From Pseudomonadota bacterium (GTDB lineage Bacteria; Myxococcota_A; Polyangia; Polyangiales; Polyangiaceae): a DNA stretch of 27,347 nucleotides. The notes beneath the pieces were generated by a model. It was not told the DNA's origin. It ran no database searches and was given only the letters and a program-made list of their open reading frames with translations. The stretch's first letter is position 1; each line of letters begins with the position of its first letter. This document shows, in pieces, positions 16,212 to 24,357 of this stretch. The position numbers and the translations under genes were made by a program. The stretch lies in contig JAEYWK010000136.1 of assembly GCA_023431345.1 (NCBI GenBank), forward strand, positions 1 to 27,347, in the 5' to 3' direction.

Positions 16212-16559
16212 CGCTGAAGCTCGAGTGTGGCGGGGCTCGCGATCATTGCGGCCACTTTACCCCTGCTTAGACCGCACTGGCCACCGCTACGTAGCCAACG
16301 CGTGGAGCCCATCGGCGGTTTAGCCGCTGGGAGGTCGAGGGGCGTGCCGGCAAGCGCACGCTCCGTGCGTGCCGCGGGCGCGCGATGCGTCACGGTCCCC
16401 CCAGCGCGGAATGTCAGCCGGATACGCCTCCGGACGCCTTTCTTGTGGCCAATTTCGCCTGCATTCGAGCATGATGGCGGCAATTTCGTGCATACCGTCC
16501 GACCTACTGCCCGCCCGAAGGGCGGCCTCACTCGCTGAAGGCCCGGAGACGCCCAGGGG
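16212..16559. promoter_or_regulatory. 348-bp divergent spacer upstream of pglY and the cassette
   Basis: No gene is supported here. It must hold the promoters for the leftward cassette (start 16211) and the rightward pglY operon (start 16560). Visible structure includes CGCACG/CGTGCG arms with a 3-base loop (16355-16369) and two direct copies of CAATTTCG (16450-16457 and 16481-16488). A GC-rich 6-bp stem with a GAA loop lies at 16511-16525. GGAG at 16545-16548 may be the pglY ribosome site, 11 bases before the ATG. I could not identify convincing -35/-10 boxes. Confidence 0.5.
16450..16493. repeat. Direct repeats 31 bp apart upstream of pglY
   Basis: CAATTTCG occurs at 16450-16457 and 16481-16488, each followed within a few bases by TGCAT (16460-16464 and 16489-16493). 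The 31-bp period equals about three helical turns, placing both copies on one DNA face. They are possible half-sites for an activator or repressor of pglY or of the divergent cassette. Confidence 0.35.
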
Positions 16560-19500
16560 ATGATCGAGCTCAGCCATGTCCGTGACCTGTTCGCGCTGCC
16601 CGACCAGGTGCACGAGGGAGACTTTGTTCTCAAGCTCACCGAGGGGCTGCAACACGCCGACGAGACGGCGCGCACCTACGTGGCCACCGATGCGCTGGTG
16701 GATGCCTTCAACCAGAGCTTGACGCTCGTGGACAGCGCGCTCCGCGACGGACGCAGCAAGGCAACCTACCTGCATGGCAGCTTTGGCAGCGGCAAGTCGC
16801 ACTTCATGGCGATGCTGAGCCTGCTCTTGAGTGGGCACGAGGCGGCCTGGCGGAATCCTGCCTTTCACGCGCTGCGGCAGAAGTTCGACTTCGTCGGCAA
16901 GAAGAAGCTGTGCCAGCTCAGCTTTCATATGATCGGCGCACAAAGCCTGGAGGAGAAGATCTTCTCCAGCTACGTGGCGCTCGTCCAAACCGAGCACCCG
17001 GACGCGCCGATTCCGGGCCTATTCGCGGACGAAAAGGTGTTCGAAGACGCGCGGCGGTTGATGGAAAGCCTGGGCGACGAGAAGTTTTTTGCTGCCATGG
17101 GCAGCCCCAAGAAAGGCTGGGGCAAGGTAACCCAGGCCTGGGACCGAGCGCGCTTCGATGAGGCATCGACCTCGACCGAGCCGGCGGAGCGCGAGCAGCT
17201 GTTCAGCGCGCTGGCCAAGAGCTGGTTTCAGTCATCAGGGGCGGAAGCACGGCAGTTCAAGGACCTCGACGACGGTTTGGCCATCATGGCAAGGCACGCC
17301 GCGCAGCTGGGCTACGACGGCATCGCGCTCTTCCTGGACGAGCTCATCCTGTGGCTTTCGCACCGCGCGAGCGATTCGTCTTGGCTGCACAACGAGGTGC
17401 AGAAGATGGTCAAGCTGGTGGAAGCACAGGATAGCGACCGTCGCATTCCGATCGTCAGCTTCATCGCGCGCCAGCGCGACTTGGCCGAGATGGTGGGAAA
17501 GATCCACACCGGCGCCGAAAATGCGCGCCTGCACGATTCGCTGAATCACTGGGAAGGGCGCTACGGCACCGTCACGCTCGGCGACCAGAACCTGCCCGAG
17601 ATCGTCGAAAAGCGTATCCTCACCCCGCGCGGGCCCGAACAGAAAGCGGCGCTGGACAAGGCGTTCGAGACGCTGCGGAGCGCAGCGGGCGGCGCGTGGA
17701 ATACGCTCGTCGCGCAGCAAGATGCCGGAGCATTTCGCAAGCTCTATCCGTTTAGCCCTGCCCTGGTCGATGCGTTGGTCGCGCTTTCGAACTCGCTACA
17801 GCGCGAGCGCACCGCCATCAAGCTCCTGATGGAGCTGCTCGTGGAGCACATCTCGGACTTGAAGGTCGGCGAGGTGGTGCGGGTCGGCGATCTGTTCGAC
17901 GTGCTGGCTGGCGGTGAAGATCCAGCCGATGGCCTGATACGAAGCCGCTTCAACTCCGCCAAGCATCTGTATCGTCACCAGTTCTTGCCGGTGATCCAGG
18001 AGAGCAATGGCACCGCCAACAAGGAGCGCTGCCAGCGCCTGCGCCCCGGACATCCCCCACGGCTGGGTTGCTCGGGGTGCGGTGAGCAGCTGTGCCGCAA
18101 GGACAACCGGCTCATCAAGACGCTCCTGATTGCGGCGCTGGTGCCAGAGGTGCCGGCGCTCAAGGACCTGACCGCGAGCCGCCTAGCTCAGCTGAACCAC
18201 GGCACGATCAAGGTGCTGATCCCCGGGACCGAAACCGCGCAGGTAGCGCAGCAGCTACGAAAGTGGGTGTCGTCGACGACGATTGCGCAGCTGCGCGTCG
18301 GTAGCGAGACCGATCCTTCCGTACGCGTGCGGCTCGAGGGCGTCGATTTGAAGCCGATTTTGGAGCGGTATGGTCGTGCCGACAGTGCGGGAGCGCGGCA
18401 ACGGGTCGTGCGCGAGGTGCTGTTCGAGGCGCTAGGCATCGACAAGGTGAGCGACGCCGGGCGGGACGAAAAGCTCGACGATTGGCGAGGAACGCGACGC
18501 TACGGGCACGTGTTGTTTGGCAACGTGCGTACCATGCCTCCCAGCGCGCTACGCTGCAGCGAAGAACACGACTTTCGACTGGTCATCGACTACCCGTTCG
18601 ACGACGAGGGCATGAGCCCCTTGGATGACATGCGCGCCCTCGAGCGCTTCATGGAAGCCGAGAAGTCATGGTCGCTAGTCTGGCTGCCGCACTTTTTTTC
18701 CGCTTCGGTCAACCAGCTGCTCGGGGAGTTGGTGATTCTGGAGCATATCTTGGGGGACAAGACGGTGCAGCGAGAAGCCGTCAAAGACCTGAGCATTGAA
18801 GACCAAAGCCGCGCGCTTTCTGATCTCGATAACCTCCGGGCGCAGAAGAAGTCGCGCCTGCACGAGGTGCTCGAACAAGCGTACGGCCTTCGGCCGGTTG
18901 CGGATGCGGATGTCGATGGCTCGTGCCGCGTCGAGCAGCACCTGCACGTGCTGACGCCGGGCGCCCAGGTGCCGATCGGCCTGGCGCCGAATCTAGCTGG
19001 GGCGAAAGAGGCACTCCTGGCTGGCCTGCTCGATGCCCGCTATCCGCGCCACCCGAGCTTCACCAAGCCGCTGTCGTCTCAGCGCGTCGCGCGCCTGCTG
19101 CAAAAGTTCGATGAGCTGCTCATGGCCGAGAACAAGCTCATCCCTGCAGATCGCGAGCTGCACGGCGAAATGCTGGGTACTCTGGGCGAGCTCGGCATCG
19201 TGCGCGTGACTGAGACTTCTGTGCAGCTGGTAGAAGACCGGCGCCTGCAGGCCCTCGAGAACCGCCGGCTGCAACTCGGTGTGGAGCGGCCGACGGTCGG
19301 CGAGGTCCGGCACTGGATCGACGAGAGCGGCAAGATGGGCTTGCAGGTCGAAGCGCAGGATTTGGTGGTGCGCTGCTACGCGCTGTGGGCGCGCCGCACC
19401 CTGGAGCTGCACGGCAAGCCATGGGAGGGCAAGCCGCCGCTCCCCGCCGATGCCGTGCTCGAGAAGCCGGAGCTGCCTGACCAAACGGAGTGGACACTTG

Positions 19501-20195
19501 CGCTGGGCAAGGCCAGCCAGTGCTTGGGCATCACGTTTGCCGGGCGGTTCTTGAGCCCGGAGAATGTGTCGCGGTTTCGCGCGCTGCTAGCGGCGAAGGT
19601 CGAGAAGAACGCGGAATGGTGCGCTGGTTTGCCACCACTTCTGCTGCAGCGGAGCGTGCGCTTGGGTCTGGGCGAAGACACGGAACGCATCATGACCGCC
19701 CGCTCCGCCGATCAGCTCTGTGCCCTGCTGCGGGGCAAGAGCGGTATCGACCAGGTGCAGGCGCTCGCCGCCTACGAGCCGAAGACGGGCCCCGTTGCAG
19801 TCGGGCGTCACGTGAACGAAGCCGAAAGGCTCTCGCCGCTCCTTCGCGATGACATCGTGTTCGGGGTCTTCGACCAACTGATGGCACGTAGCACCGAACT
19901 GGTGGGGGCCGAAGAGTTGGTCGAGCAGGCCCGGGCGGCGCTCAGGCAAGACGAGGTCAATGTGGCGCTCGGCGAGCGGCTGCGTGATCTGGCTCGCCAG
20001 GCGCAGAAACTGCTGCAGCCGCAGACCAAACCGGGCAGCTACGAAGTCGTGCTCCAGAAGCGGGTTCATGCCGCGGGAGCTGCGGAAATTCGCAGGAAGC
20101 TCGGCGAGCTATTGAATGAGGTCGAGAAGGCAGCGGCAGGTGGCGACGACTCGCTCGATCTCGTGGCGACCGTGGTCCTGACGAAGCGGCCATGA
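16560..20195 (+). CDS. pglY: BREX-2 P-loop ATPase PglY
   Basis: This 1211-residue PglY is the large ATPase of BREX-2 and the functional counterpart of BrxC. Walker A is GSFGSGKS (73-80) and Walker B is ALFLDE (256-261), followed by LILWLSHRAS. A Cys/His cluster (C491, H498, C504, C507, C512) with CSGC and CRKDNR could bind zinc between the ATPase core and the C-terminal half. Residues 600-1211 are mixed helical and match no enzyme I recognise. The stop overlaps pglZ in ATGA. It begins the second BREX operon, separated from pglWX by inserted genes. The same split is known in Streptomyces coelicolor. Identity is secure from motifs, length and order; its molecular action in BREX is still unclear. 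Confidence 0.93.
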   Translation: MIELSHVRDLFALPDQVHEGDFVLKLTEGLQHADETARTYVATDALVDAFNQSLTLVDSALRDGRSKATYLHGSFGSGKSHFMAMLSLLLSGHEAAWRNPAFHALRQKFDFVGKKKLCQLSFHMIGAQSLEEKIFSSYVALVQTEHPDAPIPGLFADEKVFEDARRLMESLGDEKFFAAMGSPKKGWGKVTQAWDRARFDEASTSTEPAEREQLFSALAKSWFQSSGAEARQFKDLDDGLAIMARHAAQLGYDGIALFLDELILWLSHRASDSSWLHNEVQKMVKLVEAQDSDRRIPIVSFIARQRDLAEMVGKIHTGAENARLHDSLNHWEGRYGTVTLGDQNLPEIVEKRILTPRGPEQKAALDKAFETLRSAAGGAWNTLVAQQDAGAFRKLYPFSPALVDALVALSNSLQRERTAIKLLMELLVEHISDLKVGEVVRVGDLFDVLAGGEDPADGLIRSRFNSAKHLYRHQFLPVIQESNGTANKERCQRLRPGHPPRLGCSGCGEQLCRKDNRLIKTLLIAALVPEVPALKDLTASRLAQLNHGTIKVLIPGTETAQVAQQLRKWVSSTTIAQLRVGSETDPSVRVRLEGVDLKPILERYGRADSAGARQRVVREVLFEALGIDKVSDAGRDEKLDDWRGTRRYGHVLFGNVRTMPPSALRCSEEHDFRLVIDYPFDDEGMSPLDDMRALERFMEAEKSWSLVWLPHFFSASVNQLLGELVILEHILGDKTVQREAVKDLSIEDQSRALSDLDNLRAQKKSRLHEVLEQAYGLRPVADADVDGSCRVEQHLHVLTPGAQVPIGLAPNLAGAKEALLAGLLDARYPRHPSFTKPLSSQRVARLLQKFDELLMAENKLIPADRELHGEMLGTLGELGIVRVTETSVQLVEDRRLQALENRRLQLGVERPTVGEVRHWIDESGKMGLQVEAQDLVVRCYALWARRTLELHGKPWEGKPPLPADAVLEKPELPDQTEWTLALGKASQCLGITFAGRFLSPENVSRFRALLAAKVEKNAEWCAGLPPLLLQRSVRLGLGEDTERIMTARSADQLCALLRGKSGIDQVQALAAYEPKTGPVAVGRHVNEAERLSPLLRDDIVFGVFDQLMARSTELVGAEELVEQARAALRQDEVNVALGERLRDLARQAQKLLQPQTKPGSYEVVLQKRVHAAGAAEIRRKLGELLNEVEKAAAGGDDSLDLVATVVLTKRP

Positions 20196-23008
20196 CAAGC
20201 CTGCCGGAGCTCCAACCACGCGAGATCAAGGAAGAGCTGACCCGCATCTATGCGCGCCCGCGCACGAAGCATCTGTTTGCCATGTACGGCACCGGTGCTG
20301 AGGAAGCGCTGCGTGTGGAGAACGCTGGTGACTTCGTGGTCGTGCCGGTGCGAAGCGAGCTCGAGTTGCGAGAGCGCTTGCCGCCGCTCGAGGCGGCCGA
20401 TCCGCGCGTGGTGTTCCTGGTGCCGTGGGAGGGCGTCCTTCCGCTCGACATTTCGGGACGGTTCGACAACGCGCGAGTGCGCACGATCGATGCAACGCGG
20501 CGGTTGCTCACCTTGTGCGGGGCCAAGGAGGCTGACGATAGCGGCCGTTCGGCATTGGCCCGCTACCTGCTCCGCCCCAAGAACCCAACAAAGAGCTATC
20601 CGATCGCCGCCGGGCGAGTGACCAAAGACGCCCTGTGGGCAGCGTGGCTGGCCAAAGACTGGGGCCTCGATGCTAGCGGCGGTTTGGCGCGCGACACACT
20701 CTTAGCGTGGGCCGGCACCGACGGCCGGGGCGCGCAGTTCAAAACTGCGCTCGATGTGAGCACCGAGCCGACAGCGAACCGCGTTCGCGAGGAGCTGTTC
20801 GAGCATCTGGCCGCGAGCATGGGTGCGGTCGGCCCTGTGATTTGGCGCGCGTGGGAGCAAGGGCGCGGGCGGGAGCTGCTGGAAACCGCGCTGCTGTGCG
20901 AAACGCTCTGGTCGAGCCCGGACAAGGCCGTGACGATTTGGCTCGGGGAGCGCCTAAAGCCGCTGCTCGAACCAAGCGAGCAGGAACGCCGCGCGGAGAT
21001 AGTGCGAGGGCTGGGAGAAGCGGCGCCGTTGGCCTTCCGGCTCCTCGAGCTGCGGCTAACCGCGAGCGAGATCGACGGCATCGTCAGAGCCGCCGACCTG
21101 CGAGTGGACGACCCGGACATTCGACAGAGCCTCATCGGCAGCGACAGGCTACCGTGCGCGTGGTTCGGTCGCCTGGAACGTCTGGGCAAGGTGCTGGAAG
21201 GTGGTGCGACGGCCCTGGGGCTCGAGGCGGTGGCGGAAGCGGCAGGGGAGCTCAAGGCCCTCGAAGGTCACGCTTGGTTCCAGAAAGAGGCGCAAACACG
21301 TTCAGTGAAACGTGCCGAAATGGCCGTGCGTTTGCTGGCATGGTTGGTGGCGCGTCCTGATCAAAAGCTGGAGATTGGCGACACCGACTATGCCGACGCG
21401 GTCACGCTGGGGCGCTGGTACGCCGAGGAGGGCGGCTTCGTGGATTGGGCGCGGCGCTGGGCGCGTGGCGGCAGCGAAGGCGCTTTGGGCCGCGGTATCC
21501 AGGCGATCGTGGCTCTGGCCGACCGCGAGCGGAGCTTTCTCGAAGCGCGCTTCACCATGTCGTTACAGCGCTGGGTCGCCGCCGGTCGGCCCTCCAATAA
21601 GCTCGTTCCGATCGATCAGGCGCTCAAACGCTTTGCCGTCACTTTCCTGGAGCAGAGCCGCGAACGGCGCCTGTTGGTGCTGTTGATGGACGGGATGGCC
21701 TGGGCGCAAGCGGCGGAGCTATTGCTCTCCCTGGGCAATCGCTCCAACGCTTGGGGCCCGCTCGCCTGGCACGGGTTGCACCGCGTCGGCGATGGTGCCT
21801 ACCCGGTGGTGCTCGCCAATCTGCCGACCACGACCGAAGTGAGTCGTTCAGCGTTCTTGGCAGGCAAGCCGATGCCGGATGGCGCCACCCTGAACACTCA
21901 AAAGGACGACGAGCGCTTTCGCGACAACAAGGCGCTGCATCCGTTTTGCGATCCGTCGTCGGGGCCACGGTTGCTGCTGCGCGCGGAAGGCCACTCGGGT
22001 GACGGGTCAGCGTCGCGAGAGGCGCTCAGCCTGATCGCGGATCCGCAGCGGGGCGTGGTTGGCATTGTCGTCAACGCCATTGACGCCTCGCTCAAGGGTG
22101 ATTCGCAAGAGCAGCACGACTGGACGGTCGATTCCATTCGCTCGCTCGAAGCTTTGCTCGAAGCTGCGCGCGAAGCGCGTCGGACGATCTTGCTGGTCGC
22201 GGACCATGGTCACGTCCCGGCCGATCGTCTGCGCACCCTCTCGTCTCCCGGCCAGGGTGGCGCACGCCACCGTCCTTGGCTCGGTGACGCTGACGTGCTG
22301 CAGCCGGGTGAGCTGAAGTTTTCGGGCTCCGGCGTGTACGCGCCCAAGGGCGCGCAGGGCGCGGTCCTGCTCGCGACCGAGGAGCTGCGCTACGGCTCGG
22401 CGGCGCACGCAGGCGAGCACGGCGGCGCGACGCTGGCCGAGGTCGTGGCGCCGTGCCTGCTCATCGGCTGGGACGAGCCCGGCCCTGATGCTCTGGCCGA
22501 CAAGGCATTGAAGCCTCGTCCCGCTTACGTGCCCGACTGGTGGCACTTCGCGGTCCGGCCAGCAGTCGAGATCCCGCGGTCTCCCAAGCCACCGCCGGTG
22601 GCGAAGAGGAAGGGCAAAGCACCGCTCGAAGGGCAACTGGGGCTGCCACAGGTCGCACCCGACGTCGCACCAGTCGCGCCACCGCTCGCCCCGGCCGCAC
22701 CGAACAGGGAGGGACCGATCGCATTGTTTGCAGCTTGCGACATGCTCAAAGCACGCGCACCCAAGGCGGCACAGCGTGAGGACGTGGTGCGAGCCGTCGA
22801 CCTGCTGCTCGCTCGGGGCGGTGCGCTGGCGGCGGAAGTGTTTGCCCAGCACCTCGGCGTGCTGCCATTCCGGGTGGAGGGCTACGTACGCGGGTTGCAA
22901 GAAGTGCTGAATGTGGACGGCTATGCCGTGCTGCGCTTCGATAGCCGGACACGCCAGGTGTTTCTGGAGAAGGCCAAGCTCGAGCAGCAGTTCGAGGTCA
23001 AGCTGTGA
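20192..23008 (+). CDS. pglZ: BREX-2 phosphatase-fold protein PglZ
   Basis: PglZ is the hallmark protein shared by all BREX types, with an alkaline-phosphatase-superfamily domain. This copy has 938 residues. Metal and nucleophile motifs are intact: LLMDGM with D500, LPTTTEVSRS (544-553) containing the candidate nucleophile, and VADHGH (D671, H672, H674). The N-terminal 490 residues are helical and BREX-2-specific. A Pro/Ala/Lys-rich linker (about 785-835) leads to a C-terminal module (about 840-938) of winged-helix appearance, where PglZ proteins commonly end. The ATG overlaps the pglY stop and its own stop overlaps the brxD GTG, so it is made in a coupled series. Substrate in vivo is unknown. 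Confidence 0.95.
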   Translation: MTSLPELQPREIKEELTRIYARPRTKHLFAMYGTGAEEALRVENAGDFVVVPVRSELELRERLPPLEAADPRVVFLVPWEGVLPLDISGRFDNARVRTIDATRRLLTLCGAKEADDSGRSALARYLLRPKNPTKSYPIAAGRVTKDALWAAWLAKDWGLDASGGLARDTLLAWAGTDGRGAQFKTALDVSTEPTANRVREELFEHLAASMGAVGPVIWRAWEQGRGRELLETALLCETLWSSPDKAVTIWLGERLKPLLEPSEQERRAEIVRGLGEAAPLAFRLLELRLTASEIDGIVRAADLRVDDPDIRQSLIGSDRLPCAWFGRLERLGKVLEGGATALGLEAVAEAAGELKALEGHAWFQKEAQTRSVKRAEMAVRLLAWLVARPDQKLEIGDTDYADAVTLGRWYAEEGGFVDWARRWARGGSEGALGRGIQAIVALADRERSFLEARFTMSLQRWVAAGRPSNKLVPIDQALKRFAVTFLEQSRERRLLVLLMDGMAWAQAAELLLSLGNRSNAWGPLAWHGLHRVGDGAYPVVLANLPTTTEVSRSAFLAGKPMPDGATLNTQKDDERFRDNKALHPFCDPSSGPRLLLRAEGHSGDGSASREALSLIADPQRGVVGIVVNAIDASLKGDSQEQHDWTVDSIRSLEALLEAAREARRTILLVADHGHVPADRLRTLSSPGQGGARHRPWLGDADVLQPGELKFSGSGVYAPKGAQGAVLLATEELRYGSAAHAGEHGGATLAEVVAPCLLIGWDEPGPDALADKALKPRPAYVPDWWHFAVRPAVEIPRSPKPPPVAKRKGKAPLEGQLGLPQVAPDVAPVAPPLAPAAPNREGPIALFAACDMLKARAPKAAQREDVVRAVDLLLARGGALAAEVFAQHLGVLPFRVEGYVRGLQEVLNVDGYAVLRFDSRTRQVFLEKAKLEQQFEVKL

Positions 23009-24357
23009 AGACGCCGAGCCCGCTCAAACGACGCGAAATCATCGATGCGCTGCGCATCGGAGCGGTACCGCGCCGGGGACTGGAGCTGTTTGCGGCGGGG
23101 CTTGAGCGCTTCGAGCGCGCAATCGACGAAGAGCTCGAAGGCGTTGCAGCGGGCAACGGCAAGTTCAAGGCCGTCAGGGGCGAATACGGCAACGGCAAAA
23201 CGTTCTTTTCTCGTTGGCTCGAGCAACGCGCTCGCCAGAAGGGCTTCGCCACGACTCTGGTGCAGATCTCGGAGACCGAGACGCCGCTGTACCGGATGGA
23301 AACGGTGTATCGGCGGGGCGTCGAGCAGCTGCAGACCGAAGAGTGGAGCGACGGCGCTTTCCGTTCCCTGATCGATCGGTGGTTCTTCGCGCTTGAGGAA
23401 GAGATCCTCGGCACGGGGAAAATTGACCCGAATAGCGCCGAGAGCATTGCCAAGGCGGTGGGCGACTTGCTCGAACAGCGATTGGCCACCGTCAGCGCCA
23501 CGCAGCCGCAATTCGCTGCAGCGCTTCGGCGCGCCCACACCGCGCGCGTGCGGGGTGAGCACGCCTTCGCCGAAGGCTTGATCGCTTGGCTCATGGGGCA
23601 GCCCAACATCGGGCAAGACATCACCCGCTCCGCCGGCTTGAAGGGCGAGATCGATCACTTTGGTGCAGGTGGATTCATCCGCGGCTTGCTCGAGGTTCTC
23701 AAGCAAACGGGCCGCAAGGGACTGGTCCTGGTGCTGGACGAGGTGGAGACGATCCAGCGCGTGCGCACGGACGCCCGCGAGAAGAGCCTGAACGCCCTTC
23801 GCGTTTTGATCGACGACTTGATGCACGGGGCCTACCCGGGTTTGTACGTACTCATCACGGGCACCCCGCAGTTCTTCGACGGACAGCAGGGCGTGCAGCG
23901 AGCACCGGCCCTAGCGCAAAGGCTGCACACCGAATTCGGAAAGGAACCCAAGTTCGACAGCGCCCGCGCGCCGCAAATTCGCCTCCAGCCCTTCACGCTC
24001 GAACGTATGGCCGAAGTCGGACAGCGCATTCGAGAGCTATACCCAAGTGATCAGCGCGCGCGAATCGAACAGAAGGTCACTGACGCGGTAATCGGTGATC
24101 TGGCGCGCGGCGTCGCTGGCAAGCTCGGCGGACGGGTGGGAGTCGCCCCGCGCATCTTCTTAAAGCGCATCGTGGACCTGCTCGATCGCGTGGATGAGCA
24201 CGCCGACTTCGACCCCCGCACCCACTACAGCCTCGTCGTGGACTCGACTGAGCTCACTGAGGAAGAACGCGCTGCTACCGGCATTCCGCGCACGGTCGAC
24301 GACATCCCTCTAGATGTGGGGGAGCCCAGCAAGGGAGAAGTGGACGGCAAGGAATGA
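23005..24357 (+). CDS. brxD: BREX ATP-binding protein BrxD
   Basis: This 450-residue AAA-type ATPase starts with GTG 23005 inside the pglZ stop (GTGA). An ATP-binding fold is clear: Walker A GEYGNGKT (59-66), Walker B LVLDE (242-246) with VETIQRV after it, and a sensor-like LITGTPQFF around 285-295. The N-terminus starts PLKRREIIDALRIGAVP, the usual BrxD opening. A C-terminal helical region ends in an acidic tail. BrxD accompanies BrxHI in BREX types 2 and 6 and probably loads or drives DNA-acting partners; this role is inferred from family association. The stop overlaps the brxHI ATG. Length and order are normal. Confidence 0.93.
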   Translation: MKTPSPLKRREIIDALRIGAVPRRGLELFAAGLERFERAIDEELEGVAAGNGKFKAVRGEYGNGKTFFSRWLEQRARQKGFATTLVQISETETPLYRMETVYRRGVEQLQTEEWSDGAFRSLIDRWFFALEEEILGTGKIDPNSAESIAKAVGDLLEQRLATVSATQPQFAAALRRAHTARVRGEHAFAEGLIAWLMGQPNIGQDITRSAGLKGEIDHFGAGGFIRGLLEVLKQTGRKGLVLVLDEVETIQRVRTDAREKSLNALRVLIDDLMHGAYPGLYVLITGTPQFFDGQQGVQRAPALAQRLHTEFGKEPKFDSARAPQIRLQPFTLERMAEVGQRIRELYPSDQRARIEQKVTDAVIGDLARGVAGKLGGRVGVAPRIFLKRIVDLLDRVDEHADFDPRTHYSLVVDSTELTEEERAATGIPRTVDDIPLDVGEPSKGEVDGKE

